A stretch of 64,000 nt of DNA from Pterobdella sp. o SKG-2022 (lineage: Eukaryota > Annelida > Clitellata > Hirudinida > Piscicolidae), in assembly GCA_964035795.1 (NCBI GenBank), contig OZ038321.1, positions 16,857,971 through 16,921,970 on the forward strand, written 5' to 3'. Within the stretch, counting starts at the first letter, position 1; every line of letters starts with the position of its first letter. Position numbers and translations under genes: made by a program. This document shows positions 33,001 to 45,732 of this stretch, piece after piece. The notes under the pieces are model-generated. The model was given only the letters and a program-made list of their open reading frames with translations. It ran no database searches and was not told the origin of the DNA.

Positions 33001-36000
33001 AATTGATAACAAATCACAAAAACAGGCTTTAAAACATCTCTCAAAAACAATCACCGTGAAGCCGGAGTTTGCAAAAGCTTCATCCAAGTCTTGACATGGC
33101 TAATGACAAAAAAAATAATTTCAATATCTGTTCATCAACCTTTGAATAGAAGCGCATTATATAAAACCAACTATAATTCATCAATATAGCCATGATGAAT
33201 AAATTTGGACTGACCGGACTGAAGATGTACTCGTATTTGAGGACAGCGTAAAGTTGTTGGAAAATTTGTTTGGCTTGGTTCATTGACACTTCCAAAAAGT
33301 CATCTAAGAGTGAAATTCAAAAGTATCAAAATTGCATTGAACAAAAGTCAATCAAATGAGGCTGCAAACATGGTTCGAGTCGTAATCATAAAATTGCATA
33401 GGCAGTCCATTAGAAAACGAGTCAAAAAATTTTAAAGACGTTCATATTTTGAAATTATAAAAGAAGATTGATTTCAACAATATTTATGACTTAGTAAATG
33501 GAAAAATTCCCACTTACCCTCACTTTCCTCTTCAAAATTTGATGCATTGACTGAACTTTGCACTTTATTATCAACAATACACTTATACTTGAGCTTTTCA
33601 ATGATGAGATCATCTACTTTTATCACGTTGTTTTGTGTCTCGTTGATAGCATCGCTCTTATTAATTTCTTTCGTTAAGCCATTTTTGTCCTTATGGTCAT
33701 GAGCTTTATCGATATTGTTCAGCTCTGCTTTCTCGTTTTGTTCTTTTGGAATATTTTTATTTATATTAGTTTCTTCTTTTAGTTGAGTATTTCTAAGGCG
33801 TACTATTTTAATCTTGAAGCAATCGTAGTAGCACTTTAATAAACTCAAACCTGCATCGTGTGAATTATATTGGAAAATAATTGAATAAATATACATAAAC
33901 GAGCTACATTCAACTTCCCTGATAATTCCATAAAAATGTAAAAGTGCGAAATGAACCAATACTTGTTATGAAAACCATCAATAAAATGAAAAGATATGTT
34001 AAGATAGTGTGGTGACGAACTGTGAACAGCCTCTTTGGCAAGGATCATGTTGACGGAGTTTGCATGGTAGCTCAAATAAATGACAGATTCAAGTTTGTTT
34101 CTGATTGTCAATACATCTTTCTTTTTATCACTGTACAATGAATATAGAATGATTGATTAGGTATACAAGTTGGAATGTTCAAAAAATATAAATAAATTAA
34201 CGTAAGAATAACTAAATTAGCTTAACTCGAAAATGATTCAAATCAAATACCGTTAATAACTGGATAATACAAAGCTTTCGTAAGTTGAATTCCCATTATC
34301 ATGTGTACAGACTTGTATAAAATAATTTAAAATTTGACTCTATAATGTTATAAAAACATACATTTAAATCAAGTAATTTGAAATGAATATGGTAGCTAGA
34401 TAGATGCATAAGATTCAGAACCGCTTTTATAAGAATCATGAAAACAGGTGTGCCAAATTTTTAATTGAGTATTTCAACTTTTTTGTAAAAATTTATCCAC
34501 TTCGCAAATAACATCTTAACTATAATTATCGGGCTGAAAAAAACTAAAAACTATATCAAAAACCAAATAATAAATAATGGAACATAAAATTTCTAAATGC
34601 CATAATGACTTTTAACCAAGAAGGTATAATGATGGGACTCACAATTGCACGTGAGGATGCAGCATTTTCAAGGAGTGCATCAGAATTTGGTCGCATGGTG
34701 TAGAAAAGTTCAAGAAGTGTCCTTGATGGAGAATATGAATTTGAAGATTGGGAGTATATAAAATTGCGAGAATTATTTTTTGAATGGAGTAAACCTGGCC
34801 ACAATTAGTGGGGATTAAAACGGATTTAAAATCTTAGATTCTATCTATCTAACTATAATCTGAAGACATAATCAACAGAATTCAGTCACTAAAGCATAAA
34901 AATCAAAAGCGTGTGTATGCAGAAATGAAAGATATTACCATAGGATGTTATTTCATAACTCCAGAATGCAAAACTCTTTTTCACTTTTTTCAAGACCATT
35001 TCCTTCAATAACAATAATAATACTAATAATAAAAACCAAAATTTTTAAATTAAAATTCATCAGTAAGCACATTGAATTATAGAGTAGACACTAACTTGGG
35101 ACAAAGGTTTATAATTAAGAAAACTTGAAACCTTTGTGCGGTTGAACCTATAAAGCAAGATCCATGACAAAATGTTTGTGCCAGAGATCGAAGTGTTGCG
35201 AGATTGTTCTGTGGTCAAAAAGTTAGTAATGTTATAATTTTACTGAAGGTAAATAAAATAATGTATTGAATTCATTTAATATTGATAATAACAAAGAAAT
35301 CATTCATATTAAACTATACTGTTAGATTACACATGTCCCAGTAACTATCATTGACATCATTCAGCCTAGACTATTGAAACTAATACTACTTATAGCGTAA
35401 TTTGAAAAATAAGTCATTTATTTGAAAAAAGTTTTTATAAACTGCCAGTCTAAGCTAACGCCCAACGTGAAATTATAGAATTCAAGATTCACTATTCCCA
35501 CACTTGGGCAGTTTGCCTTGCCGTTGTCAATAAAGAATGATCCTCCGCCAAGCCAAATGACAACGATACCAGAATATCAGTTTGTCGATACCTGTTACCG
35601 AAGTCTACTGTTATCCAGGTTATAACAGGAAAGCAGTCTCAAATTGGGAACGCTGTCTTCGGTGCAGTTTAACGTCATGCCCAGGACCATATTCACATAT
35701 TCGAAACTAATTTGCAACCAAATAATAAGAGTATCAATTTGAGCATTCAAAACATTGAAAATATTAACAAAATATCTCCCTGTTGTGATTGTCACCATTT
35801 TAAAAAATCAGTCTCACCATAAGCAACATGCATGGCCAATTTGTTGACGATGACTCGCTGCGGAGAGATTTCAAGGTTTGCACAAGATGCAGAACTCTCT
35901 ATACTGAAGTTAGTGGAGGTGAAAGTATTACAGAAGCTATTGGTATCCAATAAGCTCCTTTGAGTGTTGGAAGCATGCTTCTCGAAAAACTCCTTTAAGT

Positions 36001-39000
36001 ATTTGATCAATACATTTATTTAAACTGAATTCATTTATCTGATCAAAACAATGTGATGAAAAAAAATTGCGAGATTGCAAACAAGATTAATCACGGAAAT
36101 CTGACAACTCACTTTGACAGAAAAAGCCTGACAAAAGTCCACTCTGAAAGTATTAGTAAAATAATCAACAATAACAACAGTATTAAAAGGTTTAATAAAT
36201 CATAAATATCATATTTATTATTTAAATTGAAATAGAATCAATATAAATAGATCAATTTATGTCAGTTTATATTCAAGCACCTGGCAACCCCATGATTCCT
36301 GCTGAACGCCTTGATCACATCCTTAACCACTCCCAAGAACGACTCACGCACCTTGCACTTGCCCTGCCGTGGTACAACCATCAGTGTTTGCCACTTGATT
36401 GGTGTTATACTTTTTAGTTTATGAAATACTGGCAAAAATAATTTAAAGCATTCGCACAAAACGCCCGGAATTTTGTTCAATCTGAGCATACAATGCAGAT
36501 TCATTAGTTAAAAAACTTCCATGTTCCGCCGTGTAGGTTAGGAACGTACCCTTTCTTTATCATCAGACTGTAGGTGTTGGTCCTAGAATGTTTTCTGTGC
36601 ATATAAAGAACTTGTTCTAGAAACCTAGCCTGATGAGAGCAGACTGATAAAACAGTCAGTGTGGGGTCCTCCAAAAGAAATATCTTGACTAGATAAATTT
36701 AGTAAGCCAAATGGATAATTGAAAAACAGGGAAGGGTTGTTTAGATTTTTACCCTGAAAGAGTAGAAGCCCCACCAACTAGCAGGCTTAAACGCTAAGTG
36801 TCTTTTATTGTTATGCCTTGGACAGGCACCTTTTAACGTCATGCCCAGGACCAATGCAGATTCATGTTTTATCTTATCGACTCTTCTGGTGATTAGAGTC
36901 CGTAGCGGTAATATAAACGAGAATAAAGCAGTTTTAAATAATGTTTCATGAGAAGTTCAAATCTTCTTGTGAAACAACGTTACATTGTTAAGTACGATAA
37001 CCAAAAGTTTGGGGCTTTGAAATGATTGAAACACTGTTTCATCACTCGTCTACCATTTTCTACTTTTCATGCTAGCTATACAGATATCATAAAAATTTAA
37101 TCATAAATAACATAATTTGTCTATAGCAATAAGTTTTTTTTTGCATTATTGGAATTGCAGCACCTTGAAGTGGAGGGTAGGTCATAATGATCTATATGGG
37201 CGTAAATGGCATGAGTAAAAAAATATCGATTTTTCACTAATTAAGTGCAAACAGTTTTTGAAAATTGAACCATAATAAAAAAAATTTGATACATTTCAAA
37301 ATAAACTTAAAATGACCTTAAAAAAATAAATAATATATAAATAATGCATGGGTGCTCAGTGTTGAGAAAGGCCAACCAATTGCTCAGAGACGAAATCTCC
37401 CTCAACTAATCTCTCGTATGAAATGCTCACTGGCACAATCAAAATGTCTTCAACTCTCCCTGTATAATTATTGTTATATGCTTATTAACAATGGTTCTTT
37501 ACCTGAATGCCATGGGTGTATTACACAACGACAGTTGTATTTGAAAACAATGTAGTTATTCATGCTAGCTAACTGCACTTAATCAAGAAAAATACTCAAA
37601 TTTTGAACTATTATTAGATCAATAATTAATTTAAAATTAAAAACAAAAATAATGCAAAGTATTGAAAAACTTTATTATATTTTCAAATTTGAAAATACAC
37701 TAATGAATGACAAAGTTGAACTTGTCGAAAAGTTCAGTTGAATAAAAAAAGTATCAAAATATTGCCTCTTTTTGTGAAGTTATGTTGTTGTTATTTCTAT
37801 TAATTTCAATTTTGAAAGTTATTATACTTTATAACTGTAAAAATACATTTTATTGATAACATTTTAATACCAGCAAAGTTTGAATAATAACTAGAAGCAC
37901 AAATATGAATCCCTAGAAAGCATCAAACCTTGCAGATAGGCATCAAGCACATAGGCCAATAGCCCTGTTCTAGGATGCAGTGTTTTTCCGCTCCTTTCTC
38001 TGCCTCCCTCTATGAAAAACTCCAACATCTCATTGTTCACCATCATTTCTTCCGTGTACTATCATGAATTTTGATATTTAATGATGCATTATATTGAAAT
38101 AGAAAAAGTATTTTTTTAATTAGTTGTATATTGTAAACCATCATTTTGAACATGAAGCTTGAAAATGCTGACAAAACAAACGTATTTACGGAAAGCCTGA
38201 ACTGGCTTGAGTATAGAACCAATAAAGTCGTTCAAAAACTTTTAATGAAATACTAGTTAAACTATTTACAACTATATACAACTAGGAGAATACAGAATTT
38301 ATAGAAAAAAATGGCCAAGCCAAAATAAGAGAGGATGGAAACAAGTTTAATCTGCCAAGTAACATAGATATCTGCTCTTTTCAGAACACATCCAAAAAAA
38401 ACTAATCAACAACCGTGGTAAAATCAATGATAGTAAATAGAAGGCTAAAATAGCCTTTAAACAAAATTATAAACAGAACTGGAGTTTACATTGAAATGCT
38501 AAGAGAGGTGATGACCTGATCCAAAAAAACAAACACATAAAAAAAATGCATGGTCAGCTGCCTCTTCAGTAATTGAAAAATCCCACTACGCAGACCATTG
38601 CTACAAACGGACAGTAAGCTGAAGAACTACTTACAACTATGCCACTAAAGCCTGAAACTTATTTTTATTTATTTACATTTATAAGGCGCGCTTTTCACAT
38701 AAAACAAACAGGTATCAGAGGCGCTTAAAAGTACAAATAAAGTTTATGAAGAGATTATAGTTTATACAAATAAGTCTTGAGCGATGATTTAAATGATGGG
38801 CGAAACATCAAGTTATATAGAGATTCTTGTCTGAAACACCAACTTGCTACTTACAGATCTGCTTAACAATATGAACATGGAAAAAGCATTGTTTCACCAC
38901 CCATCCGATAAGAGGTTTAGGAATCAATTGTATATCGGTTTTTGAAAGTATATTAAAAAATCAAAGATTGAATGCATGAGTAGAATTTTGAACGAAAGTT

Positions 39001-42000
39001 TTAAATGTTGTTTGTAATGATGGCAAACAGTGAAGCCATGTGATCATATAAAAATACAAGCTACTTTTCAAACTTATGATGAAATGATAATTGATTTTGA
39101 AATTTATAGAAATTATATATACAATAAATGGTTGAAAAAATGGATTTGCACCAATTTTTAAATTATCAAAAAAAAAATATATATATAATTTCATAATTTT
39201 TACTTGATTTTGATATTAAATAAAGTTCATACAAAATACTGAAATTAACATACTCAATAAAAAAAAATATTTACATTATAATGCAACTATTTCAAAAGGA
39301 TACACACATCTACAAAATCATTAATAACTGAACAATGTTAAAAATATTCTAAAAAAAACATCTCATAACACAGTTAAATTACTAGTGCAATCGAATGAAA
39401 CAAAGATACTCGTAGAGGTTCTATCAGGGCGATTGAAATGAAAAACTCACGGTTTTGAGAAGGGCTCTGTAGACCTGGTCCTTGTTGCAGTCAGGGTCCA
39501 TAGACCTCCTGATAAAGAAGCCCCCGTACGACTTCATTAGGTTTCTGGGCGTGTGTGCTTGATCATTCTAATGCGTCTAATTTAGTATACATTTATCACC
39601 ATCATCGTTCTACATTCGTTAAATTCATCATAAATATGAGTTCACAATTTATCAAATATATCGGTTAAAAATCTTTTAAATTTAAATTTTTCTTTTCGAG
39701 AGATGTCTCAATAATATATTAACTACAAGCTTTTATTTCTTTATTCAAAAACAACAAAAAACTGATGGGACACACCTGAAAAATGCTATGTTGAGGTTGT
39801 CACCAGCAGCAACGTAAGGAAGTTTCACTTGGTTGCAAAACAACACGAAAGACAACACTATATAGTCTAGGTGACTTCTATGGCTTGGTAACAGCAATAC
39901 CGGTGTATCTCTCTGTGTGGAAGATTATAAAAGCCAAGTCAAAAAAATGGTGTTATTAAATTTTGGAAGATATGTTTGCAAGAAGATATAGTCTAGCTTG
40001 ATACACATTGAATTTTTATTTCCATGTTATGTTCCTTTAGTGAATTCAGTTGGAAACTCCAGTCAAAATTTTTTAATGAGATTTATGCAAAAGGTGATGA
40101 GCATTAATGTTTAGTTGAATTGAATATGTCATGCATGATGTAACCTTGCACAACTGCTTAAGCACATACAGCTGCCCATTGTGAACCAACAATGACGTCA
40201 ACAACCTTCTCAACAACTTGAATAGCACCCATCCCGTCAACCTGCACACCAATCATATCAACGTTTATATTATTCCACTGTATATTCAGCTTTTAATTGT
40301 CGCTTATACATCACGTTAGCCATATTAGATTATACGGCCATATATGTTCTTGCAACTGGGATTGAGAGCAGTAGTACTACTTACACCGTAATTTTTTAAA
40401 CGAAAAATTTTATTCAAGCAACATTTTTATAGACTCTCAGCTAGAGCTAACGTCCAACTCATTACCATCGGAATTCAAAGTTAGACGTCTACTTCTTGTG
40501 TAATTTGTCAACCAAGATATCCGCCAAGCTAAATGACAAGGATACTGCAATATTGTTTTTTCAATACCTGCTGCCAAAATCCAATATTATCTGGGTTAAG
40601 AAACAAAATCAGTCTTACTCAGATGTAGTTTAATGCCAATGTCAAGAAAATCTAATCTATAATTGATTTTAAAATATCTTCGAAAGACAAATCATAAAAG
40701 CTTTTCACGGTCATTTCAATGGTCAAGGCCGATATAAGAAGTTATAATAAAACAGCTTTAAGTTATTTATATTTTAAATATTTTCCGAAATTTAGTAAAT
40801 AAGAGAAAAAAATGCCAATATAACCATATAAAAATGCATTTATTCACTACCCGCGTGAGCTGTTAAATGAGCTCGGTAGGTAAGATGTTGATATCGTATA
40901 AAAATAAAAAGCCACAAATGTTACCGACTTGAGTATTGAGACCCTGAATGAAGCCATCATGTTCATGAACATGTTATTCGTAACCAGGCGTATCTTGGCT
41001 ATCACGTCTCCTGATCTAGCTTCAATGATAACAATGAGATTTATTTAATATCATATTTATCACAATACTGTAAATAATAATTCTAAAATAAAAAAACTAA
41101 ATATGTTTTTAAAGATTGATTCGATAGTTAACAAAAAAAACTATATAAAACTCAATATTTAACGAAGTTTTACTAAAATAAAACATATAATGTCCTTGTA
41201 TTGCATTAAAATCAAATTGAAAAATTCAATATTATTGATATTTTTAATTTTTATTTCAGTCAATCAACTTCTATAAATAGCCTGTTTTTCTCTGCCAAGA
41301 GTCTAACAGATGACAAAAAATAAACGAGTAGAGAAGTTTTATTGGCTTTATCTAATTCTTAATATACCCTACTAAAATATTTGAGAAAAAAATCAATTAA
41401 AAATCTGCTTAAGTGGTTATTAAGTAAAGTTGTACGGTACATTTGATCTTGTAGAGGCTGGACAATTGCACTTCAGGTGCCTCCGATGCACTTTGGATCG
41501 CCTCCGTCAGCCTGCCGTTTGTGTATCATTGCATTACTAACGGAGTCGTTTTATTATGACATTACTATCGAGATCTGTTGAACCAATCTATGTAAGTCCT
41601 ATGTAATGATGAATACTATTTGTACTATAATTACATTTGATATCAGAAAACGAATGAAAAAAGTATTCAATATAATCCAAGTTAAAGATTGATTTATGTA
41701 TATGTATTGAAGATTTTTTATTAGCACAAACACCTGTTAAAAATGCCAATTTTTTTATGAGTCTAATTTGAATAAAAATACGAAGACATGTGAGAAAATT
41801 TGTGATAAAAAATTCTTTTCTTGTTTCTAGTTTAATGAATTTATACAATTGTGGTAAAAACTGAATAAAGTCTTTATTAAAAACTGAATGATTTTTTTAT
41901 TGCACACATTTTAAAAAAAAACTTTTTTATAAAGATAAAAATATTATAGCTAATAACATTTTTATTAATTTCAACTAGTAAGTTAATTATAATTTATAAG

Positions 42001-42148
42001 TTATCACTAAAAATATTATATTGGTAGTAATAGTAAATAAGTTTGAATAACAAGCAAAACCACAAATAACCTAGGATGTTTCAAAGTGCTCGACTCAATA
42101 TCATTGTATGTGTAATTAGTGTCCCTTGACATTACAAAGTAAATGTCC
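30065..42148 (-). CDS. GPAM: Glycerol-3-phosphate acyltransferase 1 (GPAM type), amino terminus not found
   Basis: Exons in order (minus): 42071-42148, 41441-41511, 40929-41019, 40145-40241, 39776-39912, 39451-39544, 37929-38058, 37377-37459, 36281-36363, 36113-36143, 35818-35992, 35148-35208, 34643-34721, 34271-34311 (end uncertain), 34021-34130, 33518-33850, 33215-33303, 33055-33089, 32913-32952, 32842-32874, perhaps 32469-32510, 31043-31077, 30864-30918, 30065-30243. The acyltransferase motifs appear in order: PSHRSHLDY (HX4D), GGFFIRR, FIEGGRERSGK and ILIVPVSISYERL. The C terminus LSTEYLDAEKVVQLASFF ends in TGA. The enzyme acylates glycerol 3-phosphate at sn-1 on the outer mitochondrial membrane, the first step of glycerolipid synthesis. 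Phases agree everywhere except around 32842-31077, where an exon is probably missed. The 333-base exon encodes a polar linker not typical of the family. Upstream exons probably lie in 42.2-43.5 kb. Confidence 0.85.
31285..31505 (-). mobile_element. RTE-like retroelement fragment
   Basis: Read on the minus strand, the sequence resembles the tail of the 7497-8275 element: a WFGH piece near 31490 and a WKGCLRNKSFKN-like end near 31310. The plus-strand text of both copies ends in related ACGGGCT-type sequence. It lies in a GPAM intron. Confidence 0.6.
31535..32195 (+). repeat. RTE 3'-tail repeat, copy 1 (interrupted)
   Basis: Starts TTATACTGCTGTACATGTCCCAG. After about 270 unrelated bases it resumes at about 31895 with the shared block around CACTTGGGCAGTTTGCCTTG and CCGAAGTCTACTGTTATCC. 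It ends GTTTAACGTCATGCCCAAGACC. Compare 35335-35690 and 57722-58035. Confidence 0.75.
35335..35690 (+). repeat. RTE 3'-tail repeat, copy 2
   Basis: The most complete short copy. It starts ACATGTCCCAGTAACTATC and runs uninterrupted to TTTAACGTCATGCCCAGGACC. It lies in a GPAM intron. Confidence 0.8.
36520..36860 (+). repeat. Unclassified repeat ending in the RTE-tail terminus
   Basis: A locally GC-richer block inside a GPAM intron. Its last 28 bases (36834-36853 core AACGTCATGCCCAGGACCA) match the end of the RTE 3'-tail repeat. The rest shows no match elsewhere in the window. Confidence 0.45.
38660..38870 (-). mobile_element. CR1/L2-like LINE 3' end fragment
   Basis: The plus strand reads TTTATTTATTTACATTTATAAGG, CGCGCTTTT and then CAGAGGCGCTT. 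This is the same arrangement as the 3' ends at 16697 and 21797 (microsatellite, then AGAGGCGCT). About 200 bases, severely truncated, in a GPAM intron. Confidence 0.55.
40350..40640 (+). repeat. RTE 3'-tail repeat, copy 3 (diverged)
   Basis: Shares the ordered blocks CAACTGGGATTGA, CTAACGTCCAACT, CCGCCAAGCTAAATGACAA and a terminal TAGTTTAATGCCAATGTC with the other copies. It is more diverged than copies 1 and 2. It lies in a GPAM intron. Confidence 0.65.
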
Positions 42149-43490
42149 CTGAAGAGGCTTTTAAAGCCCCTACAACTGGTTGATTGATTGAAAGGTGTGT
42201 TGATATTTATATTGGTTAAGTACCAAACACAGAAGTTTGAATACCTATAAATTTTCTAAATGGCTTATTTCATTTTATGGCCTAAACTCATATTTTAACC
42301 TTCAATAATAATTTTAAAAATAAGTTTGAAAAAATAATGCCAAATAATAGTTTCTTTACTAGTTGTATGGCAAATCAAGTATATTTATTGTCTTGGCTGT
42401 TGTTAAATAATTGTCCACAATGATTCCCTTTAAAAAAAGCATAAATTATGGATTAAAAACTGATTGAGAATATAAATTAATTCAATATTAGTAATAAAAT
42501 GTCAAAACATCAATGTAATAAGCTCAGGTTTAGATACTATTGTGAAAAAGTCAATTTTCTATTTATAAATTTGAAAAATTTTACATATTTCATTGAAACC
42601 TTTTCAGTACTCACAGTACTTTTAGACAAACAGTCACACTTTTTCCAATTGCATCCTACATATTTGAAATTGGAAATTTTTTTCAGCTGACTCTTAAAAG
42701 AAACCCCTCCTTCCTTTATAACAAAATTATAATGAAAAACTTTCATAAAAAGGTCATTCTGTTTAAAAGTATAATAACAATACAATTTATTTTTAATTGA
42801 GAGTTTGTGAAATATAAGAAGAAAAATGTTAAAATTAAATGTTTTTTTTGAAAACAAGTGAAATTACACTATTGATTTTCAAAATTATTCAAATCAATTT
42901 TCAAGGACAAAACTGATTAATTGAAAAAAAATAATGAAATACTGAAAATTTTTTTTGATGTAATTCAAAAATTTAGTTAATTATGGTAATATCTGGTGCT
43001 AAGGGAAACTAGTTAAACATATCAAAACTTTAAAATCAATGAATTTTGTGATACTCAACGTAGCAATCAAATTAATTTAAGATAATTTCAAAGCTTACAT
43101 TTAAAGCTATTTTGCAACATTTTATATCTGAGATTTGACCTTAATTAATAATAGATGAAAAATAAAATATTTTCATATTTAAACTCACTGTGTTATTTAT
43201 TCCCATCATTTTTTTCTTTATTTTATAGTGCCTTTTAAAATCCATTTTATTATAAAAATGCTGAACACGGCAACTTTGAAAGACACATTAAAAGTGGAAT
43301 AGTGTGTTGGATCAATTATTTTGTTTTTAAAATTTATTAAATATTTTTCATGATTGGAAACTATTTCATTTTTCAAATAATTTTTTTTTAATGATTTCGC
43401 TTTTTTTTCAACTGAGCCAAATTTCTTAATAAAATGTACACAGACGAAACCACAAAAAAATTAGTTTTTTAACAGGTTTATATTTATAAC
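42149..43490. other. Unresolved region likely holding 5' exons of GPAM
   Basis: The first mapped GPAM exon enters in phase 2, so coding sequence must continue upstream. A 106-codon minus-strand frame at 42537-42857 contains GCNWKKCDC but could not be matched with confidence. No promoter was recognised. Confidence 0.35.
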
Positions 43491-43493
43491 CTT

Positions 43494-43587
43494 TAGCCAA
43501 CGTAAATACTGCAAGTTATTTGAACACAAAAAGTAATTTTATAGAGTACAAAGCTTTTCTTTAACAAAGTAACATTATCAAGTACTT
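43494..43587 (+). repeat. Foldback repeat, copy 2, abutting a Penelope-like element
   Basis: TAGCCAACGTAAATACTG through ACAAAGTAACATTATCAAGTAC matches the left arm of the 28309 copy. It ends ten bases before the Penelope-like open frame at 43597. Confidence 0.7.
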
Positions 43588-43596
43588 GAGAGAAAC

Positions 43597-44232
43597 ATGA
43601 TTAAAGAAGATTTGCTTAGGGCTAGGAGAATTGGATCGGAGTTCAAACACACACTGGAAGTAATGAAGGATGAATACATACAGGCAGGTTTTCCAGTTAA
43701 ATTCATCTTTTTTTTAATAAGGCATTTGAAACTAGAGAAAGAGATCGCTCTTTCACAGAGGGTTTCCAAGATAGCAGGAAGAAGATTCATTTCAAGATTC
43801 CATTTTGTCCGAAAAACGAATCCTGCATTTTCAAATACGTCGAAAAATTGAATTCGTTCATTAGCAATGAAATTAATTTTTTTTTTCTTGGGTGACACAT
43901 AAGCTTAGAGATCTCTTTTTCTTCATAGATACCCATGTCCACAGTGTCATTCATGATGGGGAGTGTAGTTACAAGAAGACGTATGTAGGCGAGACCAAGA
44001 GCAATGCATCTATTAAATGGGCTGAGCACAGGGCAACAAATGGCATATCAAAACCTGCCAAACACATTTCAACAAATCCCTTTCATGAATTTGAGTGGAA
44101 AGTACTGAGCAGAGCCCCGGATGATTGGAGGAAAAAAAGAATTTTGAAAGCTTTTTTCATCAAAATGTTTAATACATCACTCAACGACCATAGAGACATT
44201 AAAAACCTTTTTAGAAATTATTTCGATTAATC
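43597..44232 (+). mobile_element. Penelope-like element: RT C-terminal part plus GIY-YIG endonuclease
   Basis: Frame 43597-43851 carries the post-RT linker (EYIQAGFPVKFIFFLIRHLK). After a frame break, 43892-44230 carries the endonuclease: KTYVGETKSNASIKWAEHRA, SKPAKHISTNPFHEFEWKVL and a C-terminal LFRNYF. KTYVGET fits the GIY-YIG block with the conserved EH further on. The canonical cysteine spacing is reduced to a single visible Cys in DGECSYKKT. The RT core is absent and the copy is frameshifted, so it is inactive. Confidence 0.8.
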
Positions 44233-44554
44233 TTTTGTTAGAACTGTCATTTAATTTTTTTTTCAAATTGTTCTTTTCATTATTTTTTTTTCTTATTCTT
44301 TTCAAAATTTTATTTATTTCAATATTATTATTATTTATTTATTATTTTTTTTAAATTTTATTTTATCTATGGTCAGTATATAAGCAACGGTTACTGCCTA
44401 GTTAATGAAATTTTTAAGGCTTGTAACTTCTTGCTCATCAATAAAGGGCGAGGTTTGTGGGAAGGGTTTTTGGAGCAAGGAGAAACATCACCATCATTTT
44501 TTTGTGTTGATGATTAAACTGAAATTGTTACAAAATGATGAAAGCTGATCTAAC

Positions 44555-44920
44555 ATCTGTTGTATCACTTACTCTATAATAGCTTTGAATGCAAAATCAT
44601 CAGCAAAGAAAAGCTCTATGTTTAGTGTAAACATCGGAGATTGTATAGTTTTTTATGGCATCGATGGGGATGCCAACTTCATAAGCTTCCGTCAACACTA
44701 CTACTAACATCAGGCTGAACAGTGTTGGAGCAAAGAAACAGCCTTGCTCTACACTGCTGGTCACTTGGAAATGCTTTGAACTAGCACCATTGTTGAGCAC
44801 TCTAAATGCCGAATACACAGATATGATGAAATAATACAAAATTTCTATGATTTTACTAAAACTGAAAACTTTAATAAGCTCAAATCGACTTTTGATAATA
44901 TCTAGAAAAATTGATTTCAT
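44555..44920 (-). mobile_element. RTE-like reverse transcriptase fragment
   Basis: The minus-strand frame 44920-44600 reads FRVLNNGASSKHFQVTSSVE, then QGCFFAPTLFSLMLVVVLTE, the RT block around the -QGC.LAPTLFSLM- mot. The catalytic region continues just past it as a FADDFAFKA-like reading near 44590. The copy is short and mutated. Confidence 0.75.
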
Positions 44921-45730
44921 TTGCTGTTATTTTTATGAAAATCGCGTTTTCCAAAAGACTTGAGTACGACTTTGGTAAGGGGTTGAATGGTAGTGCACTA
45001 CGCGTACCATTGCGCTTAAAAGAGCTAAAACTACAAATGAAATAACTGTTCAAAAGTTAGTTTATGTAAGTTTTTATGTATTTGAAAATTTTAAAAAACA
45101 ATAAAAAGATAGAAATTAGTATGTTATTTTAAAATATATTATATGATATATATAACAATAAAGATCGTATTGGCCGAACAAAAATATTGCAAGCTTTTTC
45201 GCTCGCCGCAAGCTTCAATTCGTAAGCTATATTTCCGCAAGCATAACACTCCTGGATGAGCTATGCTACAATAAATCGTCGTTTTGAGCGTTTAATTCTA
45301 GCTCATTTTTATTATGAAACAAAATTTTCTATATAAATATTATTTAATGAAAAATAATACCCGAATAAATTTTTTCATTTATTTTGTGAGTTTTTGTCAA
45401 ACAATCAAATATGTTTTTGTGAGGTTGTGGCTTGTGTGTTCTGATTCGACTGCGCATTACGAACCACAGGATAAAGAACACTATACATCTTGACATACAT
45501 TCACAAACTTATGACAGCCTAAATAGAAACAATAGTTTTCAGATTATTATTTGATTTCATAATGAAGCTTTAATTATATATTTATTTTATTGTACATCCA
45601 AAATTTTCATCTTGAAATCCTTAAAACAATAATAAAGCTTAGGAAAGTTATTATTTAGTGAACAACACATTGAAATTAAAACAACTGAAATAATTTTTTT
45701 GGACAATAAAATAAATTTAAACAAAACTGG
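44921..45730. other. Spacer between retroelement remnants and the 3' end of NFXL1
   Basis: No gene recognised. The 3' UTR of NFXL1 must lie in the upper part of this stretch. Confidence 0.45.
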
Positions 45731-45732
45731 AA

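Noticed and set aside
36625..36660. CTGATGAG followed by AGACTGATAAAACAGTC, resembling a hammerhead ribozyme core
   Set aside because: The second conserved box (GAAA) is missing and no matching stem II or III could be drawn. The short palindrome ACTGTTTTATCAGT-like pairing alone is not enough.
42537..42857. 106-codon minus-strand frame as the amino-terminal exon of GPAM
   Set aside because: Contains a Cys-rich GCNWKKCDC piece in the expected region, but no other residue pattern or splice phase could be matched to the mapped exons.
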